A stretch of 64,000 bases of DNA, taken from contig CM018050.1 of assembly GCA_008638375.1 (NCBI GenBank), positions 30,781,723 through 30,845,722 of the forward strand. Reading direction: 5' to 3'. Below, one piece after another: positions 35,801-42,364 of the stretch. This DNA comes from Nyssa sinensis (lineage: Eukaryota; Streptophyta; Magnoliopsida; Cornales; Nyssaceae). How positions within the stretch are numbered: position 1 is the first letter of the stretch; the number at the start of each line of letters is the position of its first letter. The position numbers and the translations under genes were made by a program. Under the pieces are notes generated by a model. The model made no database searches and was not told the origin of the DNA. It was given only the letters and a program-made list of their open reading frames with translations.

Positions 35801-36233
35801 GCCTGCTCAGGAAATTATGTCATTCTCCAGAAAGGATTAGTTGAAACTTGAGAGCCCCAAATTATTTCTGCTAGGCCTAAACACGTGTTGTCTTTCCATT
35901 TAGTTGCAAATATAATTATGAGAACCCCGTGCCCAAACCACCCACCACACATCAATGCACAGACAAAACTATTGATGGCTTCTGTGAGATCATCTTTTGA
36001 TTTGTTTCCATTTGATATGAGATACTAATACCAGACATTGATTTACAATTTTTCATTTGCAGCGCTCAGAGTATGATCTTGAAGAGGAACTGAGGAAAGC
36101 ACAGAAGAGCAATGAAAGCAGTGCTTATAGACGACCATCTGATTTTTACAGTTCTCCATTTCAGAGCAGTGGCAACAGACGATATTGGCAGGAGTCTTGG
36201 AGGACATATGGGTACTCGCATTCGCGATGGTAA
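1..36233 (+). CDS. TPR + J-domain co-chaperone gene (TPR15/TPR16-like), 5'-partial, one frameshift
   Basis: Gene-level entry. Exons: 1-2808, 3022-3261, 4525-4654, 8765-8917, 9069-9314, 9431-9491, 20517-20723, 30285-30523, 34888-34966, 35056-35196, 36063-36233. The order is a long disordered N-terminal region, TPR block 1, a helical linker, TPR block 2 and a C-terminal J domain. Seen: all introns are GT/AG, codon phases match across every junction once the frameshift in exon 5 is allowed for, and the HPD motif is intact. Known: plant proteins of this architecture (Arabidopsis At2g41520/At5g12430) are co-chaperones whose J domain stimulates Hsp70 and whose TPRs bind chaperone tails. Inferred: same role here, cytosolic or nuclear. 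The reading frame is open to base 1, so the true start lies outside. Introns of 4.1, 11.0, 9.6 and 4.4 kb are transposon-filled. The extra base near 9121 would truncate the protein before TPR block 2 unless it is a sequence error. Confidence 0.88.
3022..3261 (+). CDS. TPR/J-domain gene, visible exon 2: first TPR block
   Basis: Acceptor TTTTATCAG|G at 3021/3022, donor AA|GTAAGG at 3261/3262. The first base completes the Arg codon of the previous exon, giving [21 protein letters not shown]. Two TPR motifs are visible. The first is [20 protein letters not shown]. The second contains [16 protein letters not shown] followed by [20 protein letters not shown]. The N..N..K/R pattern matches carboxylate-clamp TPRs that bind Hsp70/Hsp90 tails. 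The clamp assignment is inferred from the family. Confidence 0.9.
4185..4300 (+). repeat. Possible tRNA-derived SINE
   Basis: A perfect pol III B-box-like GGTTCAACTC lies at 4244-4253. About 35 bp upstream is an imperfect A box, TTGCATGAGTTGGG (near 4197-4210), with one extra base. An A-rich tail (AAAAGAATAAAATAAAAAT) follows. This arrangement fits a plant tRNA-derived SINE body. No target duplication was established. Confidence 0.4.
4525..4654 (+). CDS. TPR/J-domain gene, visible exon 3: end of first TPR block
   Basis: Acceptor TTTTTTAG|G at 4524/4525, donor CAG|GTACCA at 4654/4655. Codes for [20 protein letters not shown], the third TPR of the block, then a helix ending in AADGLQKAQ. The first base completes the Lys codon of exon 2 and the exon ends on a codon boundary. 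A run of 19 C (4496-4514) forms part of the pyrimidine tract. Confidence 0.88.
5010..6420 (-). pseudogene. DOT2: SART-1/DOT2 splicing-factor gene fragment, antisense in an intron
   Basis: Read on the minus strand from an ATG at 6420, the text begins [20 protein letters not shown], then goes through RE/RD/K-rich sequence. Next comes [20 protein letters not shown] and [19 protein letters not shown] (around 5330-5450). Then follow KVLHGLDKV (5240-5270), SILADGDIN (5200-5230) and [19 protein letters not shown] with [14 protein letters not shown] (5030-5140). These are hallmarks of plant DOT2, the SART-1/Snu66 homologue of the U4/U6.U5 tri-snRNP. The copy has several stops and frameshifts, no obvious introns, and ends about halfway through the family's usual length. 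It lies antisense inside intron 3 (4655-8764) of the co-chaperone gene. A processed pseudogene and a transposon-captured fragment are both possible. No poly(A) tail was found. Confidence 0.8.
6787..8227. mobile_element. Tourist-like (PIF/Harbinger) MITE split by an L1 fragment
   Basis: The left end GACTACATTTGGTGG (6787) and the right end read in reverse, GGCCACATTTAGTAC (from 8227), form an imperfect inverted repeat. Each is flanked by TTA (6784-6786 and 8228-8230), the 3-bp target duplication typical of PIF/Harbinger elements. Both arms contain the GGAATGG/CCATTCC text common in such MITEs. The middle (about 6930-7905) is L1 sequence, so the MITE was there first. Confidence 0.6.
6930..7905 (+). 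mobile_element. L1-type LINE 3' fragment (zf-RVT region)
   Basis: Broken coding text on the plus strand matches the C-terminal part of plant L1 ORF2: [20 protein letters not shown] near 7280, then [11 protein letters not shown] near 7435 and a CxxC-like [17 protein letters not shown] region near 7485. It has several stops. The 3' end (GTGGTCTTTAATGAAAATATTAC then A-rich) is typical of these LINEs. It is 5'-truncated and inactive. Confidence 0.7.
8765..8917 (+). CDS. TPR/J-domain gene, visible exon 4: helical linker
   Basis: Acceptor TGGCAG|AAA at 8764/8765, donor ATG|GTATAT at 8917/8918. Fifty-one whole codons: [14 protein letters not shown], then [20 protein letters not shown] and MKGEALFM. 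The phrase [12 protein letters not shown] is typical of plant TPR15/TPR16-like proteins. It joins in phase to [11 protein letters not shown] in the next exon. Confidence 0.88.
9069..9314 (+). CDS. TPR/J-domain gene, visible exon 5: contains a +1 frameshift
   Basis: Acceptor CCTCCCAG|CTG at 9068/9069, donor AG|GTAATA at 9314/9315. The first part reads [18 protein letters not shown] in frame with exon 4. At 9120-9125 the frame meets GCC TGA, a stop. In the +1 frame the expected text resumes as [18 protein letters not shown] and later [18 protein letters not shown]. Removing one C of the pair at 9121-9122 would give an uninterrupted frame. The following exons are in phase only if that single extra base is discounted. 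Either a sequence or assembly error, or a real loss-of-function allele. Confidence 0.82.
9431..9491 (+). CDS. TPR/J-domain gene, visible exon 6: short linker exon, acceptor uncertain
   Basis: Codes for [20 protein letters not shown], whose VRELLxHK end is typical of the family, followed by donor AAG|GTATGC at 9491/9492. The in-phase acceptor with a proper AG is GGAAG|C at 9430/9431. It lacks a pyrimidine tract. Homologues suggest a slightly longer exon starting at 9422 (adding Y-G-S after Arg), but the two bases before 9422 are TG, not AG. So the original acceptor may be mutated, with 9431 used as a nearby in-frame substitute. Confidence 0.65.
9492..10359 (+). other. Start of intron 6: no recognisable feature
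   Basis: AT-rich intron sequence with a 16-base C run at 9822-9837 followed by A-rich sequence. I see no coding or repeat family here. Confidence 0.5.
10360..10655 (+). mobile_element. L1-type LINE 3' terminal fragment
   Basis: Coding remnants of the L1 ORF2 end are visible on the plus strand: [11 protein letters not shown], then LKDIF and [15 protein letters not shown]. They are followed by the usual 3' tail (CCTTTGTTTGTAAAAGTTAC...) and poly(A) at about 10643-10655. Only the last 300 bp remain. Confidence 0.65.
10656..12900 (+). other. Intron 6 continued: unresolved repeat-derived sequence
   Basis: Contains the 124-bp tandem duplication listed separately. The part around 11690-12300 (phrases such as TTACATGGGAAACCCTCTTAGGG) resembles the non-coding end of a plant LTR retrotransposon in antisense, but I could not find paired LTRs or coding text. 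No host gene is seen. Confidence 0.35.
11263..11510. repeat. 124-bp tandem duplication
   Basis: Two adjacent units, 11263-11386 and 11387-11510, both starting GCTATGGTCGAC and ending GTCTTGAG or CATCTTGAG. They differ by only a few substitutions. No coding content. Confidence 0.85.
12905..13259 (-). mobile_element. Mutator-like MITE, copy 1 (inverted, one end decayed)
   Basis: The right end reads GTATCTGTGCTTCCTAG, the reverse complement of the family terminus CTATGAAGCACGGATAC. Inside are the shared GGACACGTG subterminal motif and an AT-rich core with TA repeats. The left end is degraded, so the boundary is approximate. Confidence 0.55.
13598..13896 (-). mobile_element. TRIM-type miniature LTR retrotransposon, copy 1
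   Basis: Two direct 74-bp repeats, 13598-13671 and 13823-13896, begin TGTTAGAA and end AACA. Read on the minus strand, the base after the 5' repeat starts TTGTATCAGAGC (13811-13822 complement), one change from the tRNA-Met primer site TGGTATCAGAGC. The other repeat is preceded by a purine-rich tract (GGGAAG). The interior is only about 150 bp and codes for nothing. The flanks AGGGG/AGGAG may be a target duplication. Confidence 0.8.
14288..14570 (-). mobile_element. TRIM-type miniature LTR retrotransposon, copy 2
   Basis: Same family and orientation as the copy about 390 bp to the left. The repeats are 14288-14361 and 14497-14570 (74 bp each, TGTTAAG...CAACA). On the minus strand the primer site after the 5' repeat is TGGTATCAAAGC (14485-14496 complement). 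A polypurine tract AAGGGAGAG directly precedes the other repeat. The interior has no coding capacity, so it would depend on another element's proteins. Confidence 0.82.
16209..16926. mobile_element. hAT-like non-autonomous element (family A) inside the gypsy relic
   Basis: The left end TATGGATTTAAATCGCGG and the reverse-read right end CATGGTTTTAAATAACGC form an inverted repeat, with further matches (GTAACGGTATCG / ACGTATCGACCG) just inside. Flanks ATCAAGAT (16201-16208) and ATCAAGAC (16927-16934) fit an 8-bp target duplication with one change. Joining the flanks restores continuous gag text, which confirms insertion. No transposase. Confidence 0.75.
16932..18531 (+). repeat. 800-bp tandem duplication, about 99.5% identical
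   Basis: Unit 1 is 16932-17731 and unit 2 is 17732-18531, an offset of exactly 800. By eye I count four differences (near 16999, 17349, 17429 and 17604 versus their partners). Each unit holds the gag zinc-knuckle to protease region of the gypsy relic, including the same internal stops, so the duplication happened after the element died. Confidence 0.95.
19255..20225 (+). mobile_element. L1-type LINE 3' fragment, split by a Mutator-like MITE
   Basis: Plus-strand remnants of the ORF2 end include [18 protein letters not shown] (reading for the usual WxxWRERNxR text) near 19400-19455. They continue after the insertion with TTTTGAAGGGGTTGAACTTC from about 19997. The L1 tail ends near 20225 (TTTATAATACAAACTTGTTACC, then A-rich). 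The MITE copy at 19460-19994 lies within it. Confidence 0.6.
19460..19994 (+). mobile_element. Mutator-like MITE, copy 2
   Basis: Left end TATGAAGCATGAACACAGAC, right end GTGTCCGTTGTTTCATA, which is its inverted counterpart. The interior has the family's GTCAATGACAC block, an AT-rich core (ATTAAATAAAAATTTAATAA) and subterminal GTGTCC repeats. ACTTTT flanks both sides (19454-19459, 19995-20000), the rest of the target duplication being diverged. It sits in an L1 fragment. Confidence 0.7.
20235..20400 (-). mobile_element. L1-type LINE 3' tail, antisense
   Basis: Sequence such as AATTACAAACGAAAGGGAG and CCCCAAAAAACTCTACAAAA is the reverse complement of the 3' end of the local L1s (compare 30650-30780). 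It lies about 115 bp before exon 7 of the co-chaperone gene. Confidence 0.45.
20517..20723 (+). CDS. TPR/J-domain gene, visible exon 7: second TPR block
   Basis: Acceptor CAACTCCAG|AAT at 20516/20517, donor AAG|GTTTGC at 20723/20724. Sixty-nine whole codons. Two TPRs are visible: [20 protein letters not shown] and, after [29 protein letters not shown] followed by [11 protein letters not shown]. The exon follows an intron of 11,025 bp and is intact. Confidence 0.92.
20724..22253 (+). other. Start of intron 7: no recognisable feature
   Basis: Ordinary AT-rich intron sequence. I see no coding text or clear repeat family up to the Mutator-like MITE at 22254. Confidence 0.5.
22254..23021 (+). mobile_element. 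Mutator-like MITE, copy 3, with nested LINE tail
   Basis: Left end AAGAAGTACGGATATGGACA, right end GTGTCCGTGCTTCAT. Flanks TGTTATTGT (22245-22253) and TGGTATTGT (23022-23030) are a 9-bp target duplication with one change, the length typical of Mutator-like elements. About 22516-22690 looks like an antisense L1 3' tail (AAAATGGAGCCTGAGG, GATCCCCCAAAAAAATTC), which explains the larger size of 768 bp. Confidence 0.78.
23290..23515 (+). mobile_element. Possible solo LTR fragment
   Basis: Contains CTACTATAAAGGGTTATTTTG, a TATA-like motif, then a T/C-rich stretch ending near AATCAATACA, as in the U3-R region of plant LTRs. No partner LTR was found, so this is weak. Confidence 0.3.
23516..24360 (+). 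mobile_element. L1-type LINE ORF2 fragment (end of the reverse transcriptase)
   Basis: Plus-strand text includes [20 protein letters not shown] (near 23590-23650), then [20 protein letters not shown] (near 23660-23725). This matches the conserved region after the RT catalytic domain of plant L1. After a stop at 23750 the text continues in other frames ([16 protein letters not shown] near 23900). Truncated at both ends. Confidence 0.7.
24895..25337 (-). mobile_element. Mutator-like MITE, copy 4 (inverted)
   Basis: Left end CTATGAAGCACGGACGC, right end CGTATCTGTGCTTCTTT. Flanks AATTCAAGC (24886-24894) and GATTCAAGG (25338-25346) agree at 7 of 9 positions. The core is the reverse complement of the other copies (TTTTTATTTAATGGCTTTGTTATTTTAA). 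Confidence 0.75.
25338..27069 (+). other. Intron 7 continued: unresolved repeat-derived sequence
   Basis: About 25530-25950 looks LTR-like (TATATAAATAAGACC promoter-like text, then AACCCTAG and T-rich sequence) without a partner. About 26640-26850 has inverted GGGATAA/TTATCCC text typical of a small MITE. No coding sequence is supported. Confidence 0.35.
27070..27721. mobile_element. hAT-like non-autonomous element (family D)
   Basis: Left end TAGGGCCGCAAATGAACCGA, reverse-read right end CAGGGCTACAAATGAACTAA. The flanks GCCAAGAC and TCCAAGAT share the central six of eight bases. The interior is rich in GAGCTCAGCTC-like text. No transposase. Confidence 0.6.
28270..29245 (+). mobile_element. 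L1-type LINE 3' fragment, split by a Mutator-like MITE
   Basis: Before the [18 protein letters not shown] (near 28350-28390). After it: the usual L1 C-terminal text around [13 protein letters not shown] near 28985. The tail near 29160-29245 has ...TGTAAATAATGCAATACGC, as in other local L1s. Confidence 0.6.
28427..28955 (+). mobile_element. Mutator-like MITE, copy 5
   Basis: Left end TAAAAAAGCACGGATACGG, right end GTGTTTCATAG. Flanks GAAGCCGGC (28418-28426) and GAAGCTGGC (28956-28964) form a 9-bp target duplication with one change. Tandem ACGAC repeats lie near the left end (28460-28480) and a GT repeat near 28765. Confidence 0.8.
29246..30284 (+). other. End of intron 7: no recognisable feature
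   Basis: AT-rich intron sequence up to exon 8. I see no gene or clear repeat. Confidence 0.5.
30285..30523 (+). CDS. TPR/J-domain gene, visible exon 8: last TPR helix pair and linker to J domain
   Basis: Acceptor TTTATGCAG|GCC at 30284/30285, donor TT|GTAAGT at 30523/30524. Text: [20 protein letters not shown], then [18 protein letters not shown] basic stretch [20 protein letters not shown] leads into LDLYLIL, the first strand-helix of the J domain. Ends with two bases of a Leu codon. Confidence 0.92.
30641..31190. repeat. Three tandem copies of about 188 bp (LINE 3' end)
   Basis: Units begin at the shared TTCAATAAGGTGCCCAAGG at 30643, 30832 and 31019 (periods 189 and 187). Units 2 and 3 are nearly identical. 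The third runs on into the LINE body, so the extra copies arose by tandem duplication of the LINE end. Confidence 0.9.
30641..32230 (-). mobile_element. L1-type LINE 3' fragment, antisense, with amplified 3' end
   Basis: Minus-strand text includes [17 protein letters not shown] (about 31850-31910), [20 protein letters not shown] (near 31500-31575), [20 protein letters not shown] and [19 protein letters not shown]. This is the zf-RVT and C-terminal part of plant L1 ORF2. It is 5'-truncated and has stops. Its 3' end is present three times in tandem, and its 5' part is included in a 724-bp tandem duplication. Confidence 0.75.
31963..33410. repeat. 724-728-bp tandem duplication across a LINE edge
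   Basis: Unit 1 (31963 to about 32686) and unit 2 (about 32687-33410) both start ACTCCGCATCCATAAGCC and end CAGTGATCTGT. They differ by scattered substitutions and small indels, roughly 95% identical by eye. Each holds the LINE edge plus adjacent non-LINE intron. Confidence 0.9.
33373..33655. mobile_element. Probable MITE with inverted ends
   Basis: The left end GGCATGCTTGGCACAGTTTT and the reverse-read right end TCTGTTTGGCACAGTTTTCA match over the GGCACAGTTTT core. The interior is AT-rich and non-coding. The target duplication is unclear. The first 40 bp of this element also end unit 1 of the neighbouring tandem duplication. Confidence 0.5.
33985..34075 (-). mobile_element. RTE-type LINE 3' end, antisense
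   Basis: CTCAACTCAACTCAACAAAG followed by CCTTATCTCAACTATTTGG is the reverse complement of the characteristic RTE 3' end (compare 49000-49040 in this window). Confidence 0.55.
34888..34966 (+). CDS. TPR/J-domain gene, visible exon 9: J domain with HPD motif
   Basis: Acceptor ATTGCAG|G at 34887/34888, donor AAG|GTATTT at 34966/34967. Codes for [20 protein letters not shown] then RHHPDK. The HPD codons lie at 34955-34963. HPD is needed for J proteins to stimulate Hsp70 ATPase, so this core is intact. Confidence 0.93.
35056..35196 (+). CDS. TPR/J-domain gene, visible exon 10: J domain helices III-IV
   Basis: Acceptor GATGTAG|GCT at 35055/35056, donor AAG|GTCTGT at 35196/35197. Forty-seven codons including [20 protein letters not shown] and [18 protein letters not shown]. 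The [14 protein letters not shown] helix is typical of J domains. The insertion between the HPD and helix III is usual in this plant subfamily. Confidence 0.92.
36063..36233 (+). CDS. TPR/J-domain gene, terminal exon
   Basis: Acceptor TTTGCAG|CGC at 36062/36063. Text: [20 protein letters not shown], a Ser/Arg-rich tail, then [18 protein letters not shown] and stop TAA at 36231-36233. The RSEYDLEEE start completes the J domain. The stop lies inside a perfect donor sequence (TG|GTAAGT at 36229/36230), so a spliced form with a different C-terminus is possible. The unspliced stop is the simplest reading. Confidence 0.82.
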   Translation, partial: RSEYDLEEELRKAQKSNESSAYRRPSDFYSSPFQSSGNRRYWQESWRTYGYSHSRW

Positions 36234-36507
36234 GTATGCTATAAGAAGGTGTTCAGGTTATATGTGCAAGCTACGTATTTGAAATCAAGAAGAGTCTTGT
36301 CATCTGACAGACATCTCAAGTTCCATGATGGAGTCATGGGATGAGGCTGGCTTGGTCTTGGTCTGGGTCTGGTCATAGATGACCTAGATCCCAATATGGT
36401 TCTGATGCAATGTGACCATGGCCCCCTGTTCATCTGGGGACTTACTTTATGAATATATTGCAGATTTTAATTTCAAAATTGTAAGGTTGAGAAAAAAACT
36501 GGGACAA

Positions 36508-36542
<35 letters not shown>

Positions 36543-37860
36543 TGATTTCCATACACAGCTGACATTCAATATAATTCCCTACCTTGAAGAAAGGAAGAAT
36601 GCCTTCAAACTACACTATAGCCAATTCTAGTGATGGAAGAGGGAGAGGTTGGATTTTTGGTGCCGACTTCAACAAGGGAAATTTTTATCTTGCCCGGCAT
36701 ATCTTCTCCAACCCAAAATAGAATGTCTATTTGTGGGGGAGGGATGGCGAGGATCTGTTTTGTCAAATACAAAATTGTAGTATCATATCCCTTAAAGATG
36801 CCACAGATTGGTTTTAACTTTTAAAGAGATGTGTGCTTGAATTTAGTGTTGTTGCTGTTTATGCCAAAGGCAAAGTAGCTAATTTGATTTGTATGTTTTA
36901 TATTCTACACATCCCAGACTAATGTTAAGAGTGAATAATTCAATGAATAGAAAAATTATAGTGCTAGCATTTATTTTTTCCTATTTGTATTCTTCTTTTT
37001 TCTTTGAATGTCCACAGATGAGCTTTTCTCATTAATTGATTGGAAACACCCAACTGATTTTTTATTTTTTATTTTTTAATTTTATATAAAAAAAGGGTAT
37101 ATTCATAGGGCAATCCACTAAAACCCCTTGCATGAAACAGAAATCCGTACAAATTGGTTCTCTTACATGGTTTTATCAAAAATATTCCATAGCGAACACT
37201 GACTAAGCTGCCACCAGCTTACATGCAGATCACTTGGGTGTCATACCATTCATAGTTCAAATATGTGAAGCCTAAACCTGTTACCATCTAATATTGTTTT
37301 TTTTTTCTCTTTTTATGGATCTGTTAATATAATGCACCTAAAATCATGGTTAAAACATATTACTAGAATTAAATTTTCTTCGGGTAATAAAAGAAAATCT
37401 CGGGTGGGATGGAGATGGGGAAGATACTAAAACGTGACATGAATTTGGGGTGGGGAATGGTCCCTTGTCTCACCCTCATCCAAGTTATATATTTAAATTA
37501 CATAAATACCTTTTAATATTTTCATCTTTCATTAAATATTCTACTGTATATAAATATGTATATGTATAATGTGTTTATATATTATTTGTATATCTATGTA
37601 AATATGAATTTGTATTTTTAGTAATATTAATTGATTAGATTTTAAAAAAAAAAAACATTAATATTTAGACCGGAATGAGAATGGGGGACATAATAAACGG
37701 GATAGGGATGAACGAAGTTATTCTTTAACGGGACAAAGATGGAGAAGGGATCCAAACCTGCCTCGTTGCCATTCTTAATAACACTCCCACCTTCACCCAA
37801 AAAAAAAAATGGATAGGTAATATATATAGGATGGAATTGCGGAATCAATATTTTTAGGCA
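36234..37860. other. 3' flank of the TPR/J-domain gene
   Basis: Includes the probable 3' UTR and a GA microsatellite (about 36510-36539). About 37380-37790 is a G-rich stretch (GGGATGGAGATGGGGAAGATAC ... GGGACAAAGATGGAGAAGGG) resembling a small plant DNA element without clear ends. No other gene is seen. Confidence 0.45.
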
Positions 37861-40800
37861 ACTATCAAAGGTGGATGTCCACCACCACCACCACCAACAA
37901 TTGCAACTGTGGTGAAATTTTCAAGTAGTTAATACAAGGCCATTGTCCTCGAGTTATAGGGTTATGGACAACATTAAATGTATTCATGTCAGTAGGCAAA
38001 ATCCTCAAATTGTAACAAGCATATATAAATAGATAAGAAGTAAGGTGGTAATGACTATGAGAGGTAGAGAAATACACAGAGCGTGTTGCACTTGTCTTTT
38101 GTATAATTTTTTCAAACTAGTGAAGTTCTCCTCTTTACTTGTAGACGTAGGTCCGAAGTCGAACCACGTAAATCTCTGTGTCCACTTTAGTAATTACTTT
38201 GTGTTTATTTATTTGCCTAGTTTACAATTGTCTGTACAAAACTCTAACCCATTGCGAAAAGTAAAATAAAGATGAATGGTGAAGATATATGTCTGGTAGT
38301 CAGTGCAACTACATACACAATCTTTCGAAATAAAATATATTTCTTGAACTTAATTAGTTGAGGCTAATATCAATTGCAAATATGATTGAAGGCTCTGGAA
38401 GAGTCGACTTCACGTTGTCAAATGGGACAACATTTCATATAAATAATACTTATATTCTAGTAGATTTAGAAGAAATTTACTTAATTTTAAAGATATCCTG
38501 CCAAAATGGGTGGTATCATATTGAGACCATTAATGAAGGTGGTACGGAATATCTTTGTATCACTTCTGTTATTTCAAACAAGAAGAATATCTTGGAAAAA
38601 CTTTCTATTCTCTCTTCTGGGTTGTATCAAACTACTATAAATGTCATTGAATCATGTCTTGATAAACCAAAAGTTCAACGACTCAAAGACTCTTGTGCTT
38701 TGGCATGATCGATTTGGCTACATAAGGGCAATAATGATGCGTAGAATCATTGAAAACCCACATAGACATCCCTTAAAGAATCAAGAGATTATTTTACCAG
38801 ATGAATATGCATATAGTGCTTGTTCACAAGGCAAACTAATAATTAGACCATCTCCCACGAAGGTTTGTGTTGAATTTTAGCATTTCTTGAACACATTCAA
38901 GGAGATATATATGGACCTATTCATCCACAATGCAGACAATTTTGTTACTTCATACTATTGATAGATGGTCACATGTCTATTTACCATCATTTCGCAACGT
39001 AGCATTTGCAAGACTTATTGCTCAAATCATTCAATTAAGAAAGCAATTCCCTAATCATCCCATCAACAAAATATGTCTTGATAATGCTGGTGAGTTTTAA
39101 TCCCAAGCATTTAATGAATATTGCATGTCAATAGGAATTACTGTTAAATATCCAGTTGCACGAGCACACACAAAAAATGGTTTAGCAGTCTTTGATTAAA
39201 CATCTTCAATTAATTGTTAGGACCTTTATTTATAAAAATAAAGCTACTTACTACTGAGGGGCATGCCATATTGCATGCTACAACATTAATTCATATTTGG
39301 CCAACTGCTTATCACAAGTATTCCCTTTTACAACTTGTACTCAACTACCCACCAAATGTTTCTCACCTAAGAGTCTCTGGTTGTGTTGTGCAAGTCCTTA
39401 TAGCACTTCCCACGATGTACCAAAATAGTTCTCCAAAGACGATTAAGAATTTATATTAGTTTTTATTCTCCATCTATTATAAGATATCTTGAGTTCCTGA
39501 CAGGTGATTTATTTACGACACGATTTGTCAATTGTCATTTTGATGAAGCTAGTTTTCCCACAATTAGGGAGAGAGAAGTTGAAGCCAAAAACTTAGCATG
39601 AAATTTCTTGGAATGCACCAACATTGTCTCATCTTGATTCTTGTATTAATAAATGCAAATTAGAAGTTCAAAGGATCATTCATTTGTAAAATATTGCCAA
39701 TTAATTACCAAATGCATTCACTAGTACAAAGAAAATCATGAAATTACACATACTAGCTATAAGTACTCCTGCACGGATCAATGACCCTATAAGACAATCT
39801 GTTACTACAGCACTGAATGAATCTATGTCATGCCTAAAATGTGGTGGACATATTGGTGTGAAAGATAAATTTTCCCAGAAAAAGAAGACAAGTAACAAAA
39901 GAAGTGGCAATTGCTGAAGAGATCACACATCATATGATGATTGATAAATCCAACATCGGTACAATGATACTATCTGAGGAAGGTAAACAAACACCTCTTG
40001 AAAAGGAAATGCTTAGTGAAGAAGTAATACTTCCCGAAGTAGTATCTTCTGAAGCAAAATAAGTAGCCCCTGAATAGGCACATGTACCTGAAAATAAATA
40101 GATCTCAATAAATTATATATCTAGTAGAGATATATGGGATTAAAGTGATATTTACTTTAATCATATATTTGTCTTTGCAATATCACTCGAAATCACTTTA
40201 AGTGGTGAAGATCTCAAACCACAAAGCATCATAAAGTGTTGATGTAGAAATGATTGACCAATATAGAAGGAGGCAATACAAGTTGAGTTAGAATCGTTAG
40301 CAAAATGAGAAGTATTTATACTTGTAGTCCAAATTTCTTAAGGCATAAAGCGTATAGGGTACAAATGGGTATTTGTACAAAAACGTAAGGAGCAAAATGA
40401 AATCATCAAATACAAAGCTAGACTTATAGCACAAAACTTCTCACAGTGACCCTGTGTTGATTATGAGGAGACATATTCTCCAGTCATGGGTGCAATTACA
40501 TTTCGATTCTTGATCAAACTGGTAGTCTTAGAAGGGCTTGATATACTATTTTATGGACATAGTTACAGCATGCTTATATGAATCATTTGATAGAGACATA
40601 TATATGAAAATTCATAAAGGATTCAAAATGCCTAAAGCAATTAATGCACAATCTCGTAGTATATATTTACTCAAGCTACAACGATCCTTATATGGATTGA
40701 AACAATTTGCGCTCATGTGGTACAATCCCCTTAATGAATATTTACTAAAAGAATAATATGCAAATAATTCAATTTGTCTATGTATTTTCATAAAGAAATT

Positions 40801-42364
40801 AAACACTAAATTTTTCATAGTTGTAGTATAAGTTGACGATTTGAATCTTGTATGGACTCCTAAAGAGCTCTTAAAAATTGCTAGTTATTTAAAGAAATAG
40901 TTTGAAATGAAAGATTTGGAAAAAAAAATTGTCTCAACCTGCAAATCGAACACTTTCTAGAAGAAATCCTCTTACATCAATATGCATATACATAGAAAGT
41001 TCTGAAGCAATTTTATATGGATAAAACTCATCCATTAACATCTCTTATGATTGTTCGATCACTTGATGTAAATAAAGATCATTTTTTCCCTCACAAGAAT
41101 GATGAAGAGATCCTTAGTCCTGAAGTATCATATCTTAGTGCAATTTGTGCTCTCATATATCTTGCAAATTTTAACCGACCAAATATTGCATTTGTTGTTA
41201 ACTTGTTGGCAAGATATGGTTCTAGTCCAACTAGAAGGCATTGGAATGACGTCAAACATATATTTCAATATCTTTGCGGAATAATTGATATATGTTTATT
41301 TTATTCAAGAATATCCAAATCACTATTAGTCGGATTTACAGATGTTGGGTATCTATTTGATCTACATAAAGCCATATCAAAAACCAGATATGTGTTTACT
41401 TGTGGTGACACTACTATATCATGGCAATCCATAAAACAAATAATGACTGCGACGTCCTCAAATCTTTTTGAAATCCTAGCACTTCATGAGACAAGCCGTG
41501 AATGTATATGGTTGAGATCTATGATCCAATATATTCATGAATCATGTGGAGTATCTTCAATTAAAGATAGTCCAACAACAATATACGAAAATAATATGGT
41601 GTGTATTGCACAAATTAAGGGAGGCTACATTAAAAGAGACAAAACTAAACACATCATACCAAAGTTCTTTTATACACATGAGCTCTAGAAGAGTGGCGAT
41701 ATCAATGTACAACAGATACGTTAAAACAAAAGTCTAGCAGATTTGTTCACAAAAGCATTGCCAATAAACTTTAAGGAAACTCGTATATAAGTGTGGAATG
41801 TGTCGCCTCAAAAATGTCATGTTGAAGAAATCACATTCATACGAGGGGGAGAATGTTTTTCTCAAGGGGAAATATCAATGTTTTTTAGAACACTGAAAAT
41901 ATATCTTACAAAAAAAAGAGTTGTTCACTTTTATGGTAGACATTCAAGGGAGAGTGTTATAAAACTATCAAAGGTGGATGTCCATCACCACCAACAATAT
42001 CAACAATTGTGGCTGAGATAAAATTTTCTTCAAGTACTTAATGCACAGCCACTACCCTCGAGTTATGGACTTGAGTCTAGTAGCTGTAAAATTCTAGATA
42101 GTATTAAACGCCTTCATATCAGTAAGCAAAATCCTCACATTGTAACTAGCGTATATAAATAGATAAGAAGTATGGTAGGTAGTGACTACGAGAGAGGTAC
42201 AAAAATACACTTAAGAGTGTTGTACTTGTTTCTTGTATAACCTTTACAAACTAATGAAGTTCTCATCTTACAAAGCAACGTATGCCTGAAGCCGGATCAC
42301 ATAAATCGTTGTGGCCACTTGAGTTAAGTGATTACTTTGTCTTTATTTATTTGCCTAGTTTACA
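37861..42364 (+). mobile_element. Ty1/copia retrotransposon relic lacking gag
   Basis: Similar LTRs lie at about 37861-38226 and 41955-42364 (shared AAAGGTGGATGTCC start, TATATAAATAGATAAGAAGT promoter-like text, TTTGCCTAGTTTACA end). Between them, in order: post-protease text (38370-38560), GAG-pre-integrase with WHDRFGYIRA near 38700, broken integrase (38880-39200), RT with YKARLIAQNFS (40410) and SLYGLKQFALMWYN (40687). RNase H follows with SRECIWLRSMIQYIHESCG (41500). A polypurine tract (CAAGGGAGAG) precedes the 3' LTR. The distance from the LTR to pol is only about 130 bp, so gag is missing. Many stops and diverged LTRs show an old, dead copy. Confidence 0.85.

Noticed and set aside
37873..37900. 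CCACCA repeat as a His-rich coding segment
   Set aside because: It lies in the copia LTR and recurs in the 3' LTR with a different length. It is not part of an open gene.
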